A DNA stretch of 42,981 nt from Acrocarpospora corrugata (GTDB taxonomy: Bacteria; Actinomycetota; Actinomycetes; Streptosporangiales; Streptosporangiaceae): assembly GCF_009687845.1 (NCBI RefSeq), contig NZ_BLAD01000077.1:30699-73679 (forward strand), in the 5' to 3' direction. Position 1 is the first letter of the stretch. Every line of letters starts with the position of its first letter. The notes below the pieces were generated by a model. The model saw only the letters and a program-made list of their open reading frames with translations, did not search any database and was not told where the DNA came from. Shown here piece by piece: positions 8,084-16,147 of this stretch. The translations under genes were made by a program, and so were the position numbers.

Positions 8084-9019
8084 TCATTGAATGCGGATGA
8101 ATCCGGCATACATCCCCATTCCACAGCTGTAGTGCAGGGTTCCGGCCGGCTGGGCCGGGACGTGGACGCTGACCTGGCCGGTCTCCGGCAGGACCAGGTC
8201 ATGGCCGTCGATGGCGAGCGTGCGGGTGCAGCCCCTGTTGTTCTTCGTCCGGAATGTGATCTCGATCGGGCGGTTCGGTTCGGCGGCGGCCAGGCCGGGC
8301 CGGAACCCGTCGGCGGTGGCCCAAACGGTCAGCGTCTGGGTGTCGCCGGGGCCGGGGGCGGCGGCGACGGCGGGGGTGCCGAACTCGGGTAACCAGCCGC
8401 CCAGGCGGAGCCCGGAGAAGATCGTGAAGACACCCGCGACCAGGGCGACCACGGCGACGAGTTTGGTGGCGAGCCGGCGGACGAGCAGGCCGAGCAGCAC
8501 GAATCCGGGCGCGGAACCCACCACGAACCCCGCCATCACGGCCGCGCCCTCCCAGGCCGATCCGGTGGAGACGGCGACGATCTCCATGCTCAGGGTCACC
8601 CCGCACGGCACCAGCACGGTCGCCAGCCCGAGCACCAGGCCGCCGCGTTTTCTGGTGTGGCAGGGCGGCGGCTGGCTCAGCCGGCGAATCCCGAAGAAGA
8701 TCAGCACCAGCCCGGCCAGGATCAGCAGGATCGTCCGGACCCCGGGCCCGATCTGGACCGCCGAGCCGACCAGCCCGAGCGCGGCTCCCACGGCGGCGTG
8801 ACCGGCCAGCCGCCCGGCCAGGAACGCCCACACAGAGGAACCCCCGGTGAGGAATCCGCCCTGCACCGCCGTGCAGGAAGCCGATCCGGCCACCAGCCCG
8901 GCGGCCAGACCACTGAGGAACAGCGTGCCCACGCTCATCGTCAGCAACGTAACGTGGTCGTCCGGACGCCACCAGTAACAGTTTACTGTCGGCTGGACGT
9001 GCTTGACTGGCTGAGTCAT
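8084..9019 (-). CDS. TauE/SafE-like membrane protein with C-terminal cupredoxin domain
   Basis: About 311 residues. Residues 28-215 form six to seven hydrophobic segments resembling the TauE/SafE or DsbD_2 (UreH-like) transporter fold, with VLVPCG and GSAPGF segments typical of that group. Residues 225-311 form a cupredoxin-like beta domain ending in the YSCGMGM signature of metal-binding cupredoxin_1 domains. The fusion suggests copper or other metal, or thiol, handling at the outer face of the membrane. The start is uncertain: ATG 9019 has no good ribosome-binding site, and an internal ATG at 8938 (MSVGTLFLSG) is possible. It is divergent from gamma-glutamyltransferase, 33 nt away. Confidence 0.78.
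   Translation of the reverse strand: MTQPVKHVQPTVNCYWWRPDDHVTLLTMSVGTLFLSGLAAGLVAGSASCTAVQGGFLTGGSSVWAFLAGRLAGHAAVGAALGLVGSAVQIGPGVRTILLILAGLVLIFFGIRRLSQPPPCHTRKRGGLVLGLATVLVPCGVTLSMEIVAVSTGSAWEGAAVMAGFVVGSAPGFVLLGLLVRRLATKLVAVVALVAGVFTIFSGLRLGGWLPEFGTPAVAAAPGPGDTQTLTVWATADGFRPGLAAAEPNRPIEITFRTKNNRGCTRTLAIDGHDLVLPETGQVSVHVPAQPAGTLHYSCGMGMYAGFIRIQ
8978..8989. promoter_or_regulatory. 12-bp palindrome ACAGTTTACTGT, possible operator
   Basis: An exact ACAGT-TT-ACTGT palindrome, with CCAG/CTGG further out on each side, lies 64 nt upstream of the gamma-glutamyltransferase ATG. It is inside the N-terminal codons of the TauE-cupredoxin gene if that gene starts at 9019, or in its leader if it starts at 8938. 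Size and symmetry are compatible with BlaI/CopY-type repressors, which is inference only. Confidence 0.3.
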
Positions 9020-9052
9020 GCTGGGTGATCGCTTATGTGGTGGAGGTGGCAA

Positions 9053-10786
9053 ATGGGACGTATCACCGGAACGCTGTTCGGTGCCGTGGTGACCGTGGGC
9101 CTGGTCGCGGCCCCCGCGCACGCGGACCTGGTCAAAGAACCGGTCGCGGAGGGGTACGGCGGAGCCGTCGCCACCGTGGACCTGGACGCCAGCAAGGCCG
9201 CGCTCAGTGTGCTCAAACAGGGCGGCAACGCCATGGACGCGGCCATCGCCGGCGCGGCCACGCTCGGCGTCACCGAGCCCTACTCGGCGGGCCTGGCCGG
9301 CGGCGGATTCCTGGTCTACTACGACGCCAAACGCGGCCGGGTCGTCAGCATCGACGGCCGTGAGACCGCGCCCGCCGCGATGACATCGTCCACCTTCGAG
9401 GGCATCCCGTTCGCCGACGCCGTCACCAGCGGCCTGTCGGTCGGCGTGCCCGGCAGCGTCGCCCAGTGGGACCTCGCGCTCCGCAAATACGGCACGTTAT
9501 CGCTCCGCCAGGCGCTCAAACCCGCGATCGACGTGGCCACCAAGGGCTTCGTCGTCGACCAGACGTTCGTCGACCAGACCGCCGCCAACGCGGCCAGGTT
9601 CGCCGATTTCACCTCCACCGCCGCCCTCTACCTGCCCGGCGGCCAGCCGCCCGCGGTCGGTTCGGTCTTCCGCAACCCCGACCTGGCCCGCACCTACCGC
9701 GAACTCGGCGACCGCGGCCCCGCCTGGCTGTACGGCGGCAAGCTCGGCCAGGAGATCGTCTCCACCGTCAAGGCCCCGCCGGTCACCCCCGGCTCGCCCA
9801 GGGTCGTCCGCCCCGGCCTGATGGAACTCGCCGACCTGCGCGCCTACCGCGCCCTCACCCCCGAACCCACCCACGTCCGCTACCACGGCCTCGACGTGTA
9901 CGGCATGGCCCCGCCCTCCTCCGGCGGCTCCACCGTGGGCGAGGCGCTCAACATCCTGTCCGCCGCCGGAGACGTCACCCTGCACGAGTACCTGGACGCC
10001 TCCCGCCTGGCCTTCGCCGACCGCAACGCCTACGTCGGCGACCCCGCGTTCGTGAACGTGCCGCTGCGGGAACTCCTGTCGGCGCGGTTCGGCAAGGAGC
10101 GCGCCTGCCTGCTGGGCGAGACCGCGCTGCCGAACCCGGCCGCCCCCGGTTCCCCCGACGGCTCGTACGGCCCCTGCCCGCAGCCGGTCCCCGCCACCGG
10201 CACGAAGGAGCAGGCGGAAGGTCCGGAAACCACCCATCTGGTGGTGTCCGACCAGTGGGGCAACGTCGCCGCGTACAACATCACCATCGAGCAGACCGGC
10301 GGCAGCGGGATCGTCGTGCCCGGCCGGGGCATCCTGCTCAACAACGAGCTGACCGACTTCACCTTCGGGCCGGCCCCCGGCGACCCCAACCTGCCCGCGC
10401 CCGGCAAGCGCCCGCGCTCGTCGATGGCGCCGACGATCGTGCTCAAGCACGGCAAGCCGCTGCTGGCGGTGGGTTCGCCCGGCGGCGCGACGATCATCAC
10501 CACCGTGCTGCAGATCCTGGTCAACCGCCTCGACTTCGGCATGACCCTGCCGCAGGCGCTGGCCGCGCCGCGCGCATCGCAGCGCAACATCCCGGCGACG
10601 CAGGCCGAACAGGCCTTCATCGATCAGCACGGTGCGGCGCTGCAAGCCCGTGGGCATGTGTTCGCGGTGACGCCGGAGATCGGCGCGGCGACCGGGCTGG
10701 AGTTCCTCGGCCGGGGCAAGGTCCAGGCCGTCGCGGAGCCGACCCGGCGCGGTGGCGGTAGCGCTTTGGTCGTCAGGAACCGATGA
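9053..10786 (+). CDS. ggt: Gamma-glutamyltransferase, secreted
   Basis: A 577-residue Ntn hydrolase that cleaves or transfers the gamma-glutamyl group of glutathione and related compounds. A signal peptide with cleavage after AHA is visible at residues 1-25, so the enzyme should be exported. The processing site is ETTHLVV, where the Thr becomes the N-terminal nucleophile of the small subunit. PRSSMAPTIV and GSPGGATIITT match the conserved small-subunit segments. ATG 9053 has GGAGG 6 nt upstream, better than the upstream in-frame ATG at 9035. The 3' end overlaps the convergent monooxygenase gene by 14 nt. Confidence 0.94.
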   Translation: MGRITGTLFGAVVTVGLVAAPAHADLVKEPVAEGYGGAVATVDLDASKAALSVLKQGGNAMDAAIAGAATLGVTEPYSAGLAGGGFLVYYDAKRGRVVSIDGRETAPAAMTSSTFEGIPFADAVTSGLSVGVPGSVAQWDLALRKYGTLSLRQALKPAIDVATKGFVVDQTFVDQTAANAARFADFTSTAALYLPGGQPPAVGSVFRNPDLARTYRELGDRGPAWLYGGKLGQEIVSTVKAPPVTPGSPRVVRPGLMELADLRAYRALTPEPTHVRYHGLDVYGMAPPSSGGSTVGEALNILSAAGDVTLHEYLDASRLAFADRNAYVGDPAFVNVPLRELLSARFGKERACLLGETALPNPAAPGSPDGSYGPCPQPVPATGTKEQAEGPETTHLVVSDQWGNVAAYNITIEQTGGSGIVVPGRGILLNNELTDFTFGPAPGDPNLPAPGKRPRSSMAPTIVLKHGKPLLAVGSPGGATIITTVLQILVNRLDFGMTLPQALAAPRASQRNIPATQAEQAFIDQHGAALQARGHVFAVTPEIGAATGLEFLGRGKVQAVAEPTRRGGGSALVVRNR

Positions 10787-12218
10787 GCCGGTAGGCGTCC
10801 GGCTTCACCTTGCGGGTTCTGGCCCAGTACTCGAAGGTGAAGCCGGGCCAGAGTGTGCGGTTCTTGCCGTGTTCGTCCAGGTACCAGCTCTGGCAGCCGC
10901 CTTCTGACCAGACCAGGCGCTTCAGGCGTTGCTGGAGGCGGTCGTTGTAGGCGCGGGACGCCGCGGGGGTTACGTCTATGGCGGCGGCTTTTGTGTGGGA
11001 GAGCAGGCGCAGGCAGCTCATGATGTAGCGGACCTGCGCCTCGATCATGAAGACCACCGAAGTGTGGCCGAGGCCGGTGTTGGGGCCCAGCAGGAAGAAC
11101 AGGTTCGGGAAGCCGGGCGTGCTGACGCCGTGGTACGCCTCGACGCCGTGCCGCCAGGCGTCCTGGATTTTCAAGCCGCCACGGCCGATGATGCGCTGAT
11201 CCTGGAGTGCGTCGACGACCTTGAACCCGGTGCCGTAGATGATCACGTCGACGGGGGTCTCGCGACCGCCCGCGACGATCGAGTGGTCCCGGATCGTCGT
11301 GATCCCGTCGGTGATCAGTTCGACGTTGGGCCTGTTCAGAGCCGGATAGTAGTCATTGGAGAGCAGGATGCGCTTGCAGCCGATGGTGTAGTCGGGGGTC
11401 AGCCGGGCGCGCAGGTCCGGGTCGGTGATCTGCCCGGCCAGGTGGCGTTCGGCGAGGACGCGGTGGACCTTCATGAGTCTGGGGTCCAGGGCGAAGCCGA
11501 GCGCGCGGGTCTCCAGGAGCCAGTAGATCGTGTTGCGGAAGGCGCGGGTGGCGCCGGGGAGGCGCAGGGCGCGGCGCAGGCGGTCGGGGACGGGGATGTC
11601 GGGTTTGGGCTGGATCCAGGGGGCGGTGCGCTGGAAGACGTGCAGGCTGGCGACCTGTTCGGCGATCTTGGGGATGAACTGGATCGCGGAGGCGCCGGTC
11701 CCGATGACGGCGACACGCTTGCCCCTGAGTTCAACGGAGTGATCCCATTTGGCCGAATGAAACGCCGCCCCCACAAACGACTCGCGTCCCGAAATTTCGG
11801 GATATGACGGGATGTGGAGGGCGCCGATTCCGGAGATCACCGCGTTGGTACGGAACGTGGTTCCGGCCGCCGTGGTGACCTGCCACTGGTTGGCGCTGTC
11901 GTCGTACTCCAGGCCGGTGACCTCCGTACCGAACCGGAAGTGTTTCCCGAGGTCGTATTTTTCGACGCATCGGCGTAGGTAGGCCCAGATTTCCTCTTGC
12001 GGGGAGAACATCCTGGTCCAGCCGGGGTTGAGCTCGAATGAGTACGAGTAGAAATGGGACGGCACGTCGCACGCGCAGCCGGGATAGGTGTTGTCCCGCC
12101 ACGTCCCGCCCAGCTCGGCGGCTTTCTCCAGGATCACGAAATCGTGGTAACCCGCAGCCTTCAGCTTGATCGCCATGCCGATCCCGGCGAAGCCCGAGCC
12201 GATGATCGTTATCCCCAC
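10773..12218 (-). CDS. Flavin-binding Baeyer-Villiger-type monooxygenase
   Basis: A 481-residue FAD/NADPH monooxygenase. GSGFAG near the N-terminus is the FAD Rossmann loop and GTGASA near residue 180 the NADPH loop. Between them lies FVGAAFHSAKW, matching the Baeyer-Villiger fingerprint FxGxxxHxxxW. Such enzymes insert oxygen next to a ketone or oxidise heteroatoms; the substrate is unknown. The start GTG (12216-12218) overlaps the stop of the upstream PF10118-type gene by 10 nt, with GGGAG before it, so the two are translationally coupled. A longer frame to 12395 exists but runs through the upstream gene. Confidence 0.88.
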   Translation of the reverse strand: MGITIIGSGFAGIGMAIKLKAAGYHDFVILEKAAELGGTWRDNTYPGCACDVPSHFYSYSFELNPGWTRMFSPQEEIWAYLRRCVEKYDLGKHFRFGTEVTGLEYDDSANQWQVTTAAGTTFRTNAVISGIGALHIPSYPEISGRESFVGAAFHSAKWDHSVELRGKRVAVIGTGASAIQFIPKIAEQVASLHVFQRTAPWIQPKPDIPVPDRLRRALRLPGATRAFRNTIYWLLETRALGFALDPRLMKVHRVLAERHLAGQITDPDLRARLTPDYTIGCKRILLSNDYYPALNRPNVELITDGITTIRDHSIVAGGRETPVDVIIYGTGFKVVDALQDQRIIGRGGLKIQDAWRHGVEAYHGVSTPGFPNLFFLLGPNTGLGHTSVVFMIEAQVRYIMSCLRLLSHTKAAAIDVTPAASRAYNDRLQQRLKRLVWSEGGCQSWYLDEHGKNRTLWPGFTFEYWARTRKVKPDAYRLIGS

Positions 12219-13084
12219 TGACTCTCCCGGAACTCCCGATGCGCGGCCGACACCGCGATGTAGTCGAGCGCCTGCCGGATGTCGCCCTCGTGCCGGGGAT
12301 GGAACCCCGGCCGCAGGTATCGCGGCATGGCCAGCACCAGCGACCGCAGCGTCGGCACTCTGCCCTGACGCGCCCGCACGTAGAAGTGGGTCCACCGCCC
12401 GCGTACCCCCGGGCCGCCCACCACCGGATCGTTGGCCAGCAGGAACGTCACCCCCTTGCGCAGCAGGTAGAACAGCGCCGGGGCGACCAGCGCCATCGCG
12501 CGCGCCCGCCGGACGTACGAGCCGTCCAGGTGAATGAACAAGTCATAGGCGACATTGCGATGCTCCACCTCCTCCGCGCCGTGCCAGCGCAGCAGGTCCA
12601 TCATGACCGCGTCCGCCCCGGCTTCGTCCAGGGGGCGGGCGTCCAGCACCCACTGCCCGAGCACGGCGGTGAAGTGCTCGATGGCCGCGACGATGGCGAC
12701 CCGCTCGGTCAGCCAGAACCGCGCGGCCGACGGCGGGAGGGTGTGGTCGCCCAGTAATCGCTCGAAGAGCCACTCCACGTCCTCGACATACGCGGACGGG
12801 TCGAGGCCCTGGTCGCGCATGTGTTCCAGCACCCGCTGGTGGGCGACCGCGTGGGTGCCCTCCTGGCCCATGAAGCCCTTCACCTGGTCGTACAGGACCT
12901 GGTCGGTGATCAGGGGGAGGGTCTGTTTGAACACGTGCACGAACCAGCGCTCCCCGGCCGGGAGCAGCATGTGCAGGACGTTGATCAGATGCGTGCTGAA
13001 CGGGTCGCCGGGCACCCAGTGCAGGGGGGTCTGCTCCCAGGAGAACCGCACCCGGCGCGGCGTGATTCGCGTCTCGGTATCCAT
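12209..13084 (-). CDS. Metal-dependent hydrolase family protein (PF10118-like)
   Basis: A 291-residue helical protein resembling the PF10118 predicted metal-dependent hydrolase family, which has ferritin-like four-helix character. Candidate metal ligands are in QEGTHAVAHQ, ERVAIVAAIEHF and HGAEEVEHR, giving repeated Glu and His at helix spacing. The substrate is not known. ATG 13084 is chosen over an upstream in-frame start because AGAGG precedes it at proper distance and the upstream start lies inside the operator. It is the first gene of a two-gene operon with the monooxygenase, suggesting joint oxidation or degradation of one compound. Confidence 0.8.
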   Translation of the reverse strand: MDTETRITPRRVRFSWEQTPLHWVPGDPFSTHLINVLHMLLPAGERWFVHVFKQTLPLITDQVLYDQVKGFMGQEGTHAVAHQRVLEHMRDQGLDPSAYVEDVEWLFERLLGDHTLPPSAARFWLTERVAIVAAIEHFTAVLGQWVLDARPLDEAGADAVMMDLLRWHGAEEVEHRNVAYDLFIHLDGSYVRRARAMALVAPALFYLLRKGVTFLLANDPVVGGPGVRGRWTHFYVRARQGRVPTLRSLVLAMPRYLRPGFHPRHEGDIRQALDYIAVSAAHREFRESQWG

Positions 13085-13096
13085 CGCGCCTCTTTT

Positions 13097-13115
13097 ATTG
13101 GACGTCGAGTCCAAT
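13097..13115 (-). promoter_or_regulatory. TetR-type operator, ATTGGAC-N5-GTCCAAT
   Basis: A perfect 7-bp inverted repeat with a 5-bp spacer lies 13-31 nt upstream of the start codon of the hydrolase-monooxygenase operon, where it would overlap the promoter or transcription start. The TTGGAC/GTCCAA half-sites resemble TetR-family operators of actinobacterial lipid and xenobiotic genes. No TetR gene is present in the window, so the regulator would act from elsewhere. Confidence 0.65.
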
Positions 13116-13149
13116 GTAGTCGGTCACGATCTGCTGTCAAGGCATGACA

Positions 13150-13181
13150 AAACCGCCGACGGGCGCGGTCGTCGGCGGTTT
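13150..13181 (-). terminator. Rho-independent terminator
   Basis: AAACCGCCGAC (13150-13160) pairs perfectly with GTCGGCGGTTT (13171-13181) over 11 bp with a 10-nt loop. On the minus strand it is followed by a short TTTT run. It lies 15 nt after the stop of the small membrane protein gene at 13196-13369. Confidence 0.8.
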
Positions 13182-13195
13182 GCTTTATGAGGTTG

Positions 13196-13369
13196 TCAGC
13201 CGATCGCGAAGTACGCGGCGACGGCGATCACGACAAGAAGCGCGACGCCGACGGCGATCCAGATCGGAAGCCGGGACGGCGGTTCCTGGGCGGACGCCGT
13301 CTCCTGCTCACGGGCGAATGCCTTGAACTGCTGCGTGTTCCCGGCTGGGTCAACCTGAGGGTCGGACAT
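13196..13369 (-). CDS. Small single-TM membrane protein
   Basis: A 57-residue protein with a soluble, polar N-terminal half and a C-terminal hydrophobic helix (about residues 34-55) ending the chain, so it looks tail-anchored. ATG 13369 (MSDPQVDPAG) is preferred to the longer frame starting at 13402. A strong terminator follows directly, supporting it as a real short transcript. It is divergent from SURF1. The function is unknown. Confidence 0.6.
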   Translation of the reverse strand: MSDPQVDPAGNTQQFKAFAREQETASAQEPPSRLPIWIAVGVALLVVIAVAAYFAIG

Positions 13370-13482
13370 GAAACGAACTCTAGCGACACACCCTGCGCAC
13401 ATGACACCTGTTTGTCGGAATTGCGAAAGGTCAGCGGGTGCCCGTGGCGGGACTGCCGAGGTCGCCGGATACCGTGTAAGCC

Positions 13483-14271
13483 ATGCTGCGCACCCTGTTC
13501 TCCCCCCGGCTGGTGGGCCCCCACCTCCTGGTGGTCGGAGTTCTGGTGGCCTTCACCCTGCTCGGCCGCTGGCAGCTGGCCGTCTTCGAGGAGTCCGGCC
13601 GCCCGGCCGCCGCCGCCGACCCCGGCCCGGTGGCCGTCGAGTCGGTCAGCCGGGTCGGGCAGCGGCTCACCAGCGAACTCGCGGGACGTCAGGTGCGCGC
13701 GGAAGGCGTCTACGGCGAAGGGCAACTCCTGGTCGCCGACCGGCTTCCCGATGTGGAGGCGCCGGGCGGGCGGGCCGACCAGGGCGCCGGTTTCTGGCTG
13801 CTCACCCCGTTGCGGCTCAAGGACGGGAGCACGCTGCCCGTCGTCCGAGGGTGGGTGGCCACGCCGCAGGATCCGGCGGCAGCCGTACCGGCCGGGCCGG
13901 TGGCCGTGACCGGGCGGTTGCGTCCCCCCGACCAGAGCGACGCGGTGCAGCGCGCCGGCGCGCTCCCGGAGGGCCAGGTGGCGACCGTCTCCACCGCACA
14001 ACTGATCAACCTGTGGGACGGGCGGCTGCACGACGGCTTCCTGGTCGCGGCCACCCAGACCCCGCCGCTCGCGGCGACGCCCGTGGCCGTCCCCCCACCC
14101 ACCCAGGGCGCGGCGCTTACCTGGCGCAACCTCGCCTACGCCGCGCAGTGGTGGATCTTCGCGCTGTTCGCCGTCTTCATGTGGTGGCACTTCGTGCGGG
14201 ACGCCGTACGGGCCGCCAGGACGGCGCGAGTATCGTTGACCGACCCCGCCCCCGAACCCGTGAGCAGGTAG
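13483..14271 (+). CDS. SURF1 family cytochrome oxidase assembly protein
   Basis: A 262-residue membrane protein with one TM helix near each end (about residues 12-30 and 215-235) flanking a soluble outer domain. LLGRWQL at the end of TM1 and the VVRGWV segment are typical of SURF1. The family assists haem a insertion and assembly of aa3-type cytochrome c oxidase. The next gene, a DUF3817-type protein, begins 4 nt after the stop, an arrangement common in actinobacteria. Confidence 0.9.
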   Translation: MLRTLFSPRLVGPHLLVVGVLVAFTLLGRWQLAVFEESGRPAAAADPGPVAVESVSRVGQRLTSELAGRQVRAEGVYGEGQLLVADRLPDVEAPGGRADQGAGFWLLTPLRLKDGSTLPVVRGWVATPQDPAAAVPAGPVAVTGRLRPPDQSDAVQRAGALPEGQVATVSTAQLINLWDGRLHDGFLVAATQTPPLAATPVAVPPPTQGAALTWRNLAYAAQWWIFALFAVFMWWHFVRDAVRAARTARVSLTDPAPEPVSR

Positions 14272-14275
14272 AACC

Positions 14276-14590
14276 GTGGACTCCGCCCTCAAGCCGTTCC
14301 GAATCATGGCCTACGTCGTCGGCGTCATGCTGCTGGTGCTGACCACCTGCATCGTCCTGCGCTACGGCTTCGACATCGAGGGCCCTTCCAAGATCGTGTC
14401 CCCGATCCACGGCTTCCTCTACATGGTCTATCTGGTCGCCGCTGTGAATCTGGGCATGAAGGCCCGCTGGTCCTGGGGCTACATCCTGGGCGTGATGCTC
14501 GCCGGCACGGTCCCGTTCCTGTCGTTCGTCTTCGAACGCAAGGTCACCGACCGGGTGCACCGCGAGCTCGCCGCCCAGGCCGCCGCCTGA
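14276..14590 (+). CDS. DUF3817 family small integral membrane protein
   Basis: A 104-residue protein with three predicted TM helices (about 10-28, 43-60, 68-85) and a short Arg/Lys-rich tail. The HGFLYMVYL segment is characteristic of DUF3817. GTG 14276 begins 4 nt after the SURF1 stop, indicating a shared transcript. The biochemical role is not established. Its stop and that of the convergent gene both lie in the palindrome TGACCGGTCA (14588-14597). Confidence 0.88.
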   Translation: MDSALKPFRIMAYVVGVMLLVLTTCIVLRYGFDIEGPSKIVSPIHGFLYMVYLVAAVNLGMKARWSWGYILGVMLAGTVPFLSFVFERKVTDRVHRELAAQAAA

Positions 14591-14594
14591 CCGG

Positions 14595-14786
14595 TCAGCT
14601 CCCGATGCCCTTCCTGCGGATCCGCCGCAGCCGCTTGCGCTGCGACTCGTCGAGCATGAAATAGGCCACGGCGGGCGCGGCCAGCAGGCCGATCACCACC
14701 AGCCAGGAGATCAGCCCTGGCAACAGCCAGAGGGCGAGCAGCGAGCCAACGCCCGCACCGACGTAGTACTTCCCGAGTGGCGACAT
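14595..14786 (-). CDS. Small two-TM membrane protein
   Basis: A 63-residue protein with two hydrophobic helices (about residues 8-24 and 27-45) and a strongly basic C-terminus (QRKRLRRIRRK) that would face the cytoplasm. ATG 14786 has GGGGCCGG nearby but no clean Shine-Dalgarno site. It is convergent with the DUF3817 gene with only 4 nt between the stops. Function unknown. Confidence 0.6.
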   Translation of the reverse strand: MSPLGKYYVGAGVGSLLALWLLPGLISWLVVIGLLAAPAVAYFMLDESQRKRLRRIRRKGIGS

Positions 14787-15067
14787 GCCGGCCCCTTCGT
14801 TTCGCGATACATCTCAATACTGCCCGATGGATGCCCGCGCCGCGCGTCAGGTGCTTCGCCACGTGGTGTAGTCGATGGTCAGGACGGGATCCGGGGAGGC
14901 GGCCTGGATCCGTACGAGTGCCGGTCTGCACGCACAGCCGCGATCCCGCGGGGAACTCGCGCAACGGGATCCTGGCCACCCGGCGAGCGTCGTCCGCGAG
15001 AACGCTCAGGCAGTGTTTGCTCCAAAGTTTCGCCAATTCGTGCCTGCCCGAAAATACGGCGCCCACA
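14787..15067. other. Intergenic region before the five-gene signalling operon
   Basis: This 281-nt region separates the 63-residue membrane protein (minus) from the operon at 15068 (plus) and must hold both promoters. It is less GC-rich near 15020-15060. I found no clear sigma-70-like pair and no strong inverted repeat. Several frames are open by chance but none has family-like sequence. Confidence 0.4.
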
Positions 15068-16147
15068 ATGGCGCGGCCACTCCAGAACGGCAATGGCGAC
15101 AAGGCCCTGGACGGCAAGTCCTTCCTGGAACAGTGGCAGGTGGGGTTCAACGGCCGGCTGTCCGGCGCGCTCTACTTCGACAAGATCGCGCTGTGGACGC
15201 TCGTCTGCCTCGGCGTCCTGCTCGTGGTCTCGCTGGTCCAGGCCATGCTCCGGTGGCAGGCCGACCGGGCCGCGAACCTGGAGCAGGAGGATCTGCTCGC
15301 CCGGCTCGCCGCCGCGCTGACCGCGGCCGAGTTCCGGCTCACCGAGTACCGGACGACCGACACCGCGCAACTCGCCGTCGGCGCCCAGGACCTGCTCAAC
15401 GCCGCCAAGGAGATCCAGCGGGCGAGCGACTCCGCCCGGGTCACCCAGCTGGAGGCCCACGAAGGCCTCAAAGAGGTCCGGGACACCATCGACAACCTGC
15501 GCCTGGCGGTCGACACCCTGCTCGCGGGCGCCACCTCGGTACGGGCCGCCGCGGACCGGATCGGCGACGCCGCACAGGGGGTGGGCGTCAAGCTGGCCGA
15601 GATCTCCGCCGCGAGCACGTCGGTGGCCGGCGCCACCTCGGCGCTGACCAGGTCGTCGGCCTCGGACAGCGCCCTCATCCGCACGACCGTCGCCGAGAGC
15701 CAGCGGGAACTCGGGGCCGGCATCGGCGGCGCCCTCGCGCACACCGGGGACGCGATCCGGCAGGCTCTGGACGAGTGGCGTACGGAGGGCGCGATCTACG
15801 CGCACCGGAACGAGACCACGGCCGACCAGCTCGGCCTCATCGTCAGCTCCATCGAGCAGACGATCAGTTCGATGGACCGGCTGCCCGAGTCCATCCAGCG
15901 CCTGGACGGCCAGTCCGTGCTGACGGCGCAGCGCCTGGAACAGGCGATGACCGACGCGGTGAAGGGACTCCACCGGGAACTCGATCGCTTCATGATCGGC
16001 CTTCCGGACGCGACGGCCAGGACTGAGCTGGTGATCAACGAGCTGGCCGCGGTGCGCCGATCCGTGGACCTCCTCTGCGCGCGGCTCGGCACCGTGGGCC
16101 CGAAGAAGCGGAAAGCCGGTCGGCTGCGCGCCTGGTGGTCCCGGTGA
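15068..16147 (+). CDS. One-TM coiled-coil protein, operon gene 1
   Basis: A 359-residue protein. Residues 1-38 are polar, residues 39-60 form a single TM helix, and residues 70-340 are long, Ala-, Gln-, Glu- and Leu-rich helices with heptad character, like the signalling domain of chemoreceptors. The C-terminus is basic (KKRKAGRLRAWWSR). I do not recognise a named family. It is not a canonical MotA/TolQ/ExbB channel because only one TM segment is visible. The frame is open far upstream; ATG 15068 is chosen because protein-like sequence starts here, although no good ribosome-binding site is seen. Its stop overlaps the next start as GTGA. It probably assembles with the product of gene 2 in the membrane. 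Confidence 0.7.
   Translation: MARPLQNGNGDKALDGKSFLEQWQVGFNGRLSGALYFDKIALWTLVCLGVLLVVSLVQAMLRWQADRAANLEQEDLLARLAAALTAAEFRLTEYRTTDTAQLAVGAQDLLNAAKEIQRASDSARVTQLEAHEGLKEVRDTIDNLRLAVDTLLAGATSVRAAADRIGDAAQGVGVKLAEISAASTSVAGATSALTRSSASDSALIRTTVAESQRELGAGIGGALAHTGDAIRQALDEWRTEGAIYAHRNETTADQLGLIVSSIEQTISSMDRLPESIQRLDGQSVLTAQRLEQAMTDAVKGLHRELDRFMIGLPDATARTELVINELAAVRRSVDLLCARLGTVGPKKRKAGRLRAWWSR

Noticed and set aside
14787-15067. Short minus-strand gene before the signalling operon
   Set aside because: Protein-like pieces appear in different frames but no single frame has a start, a ribosome-binding site and family-like sequence.
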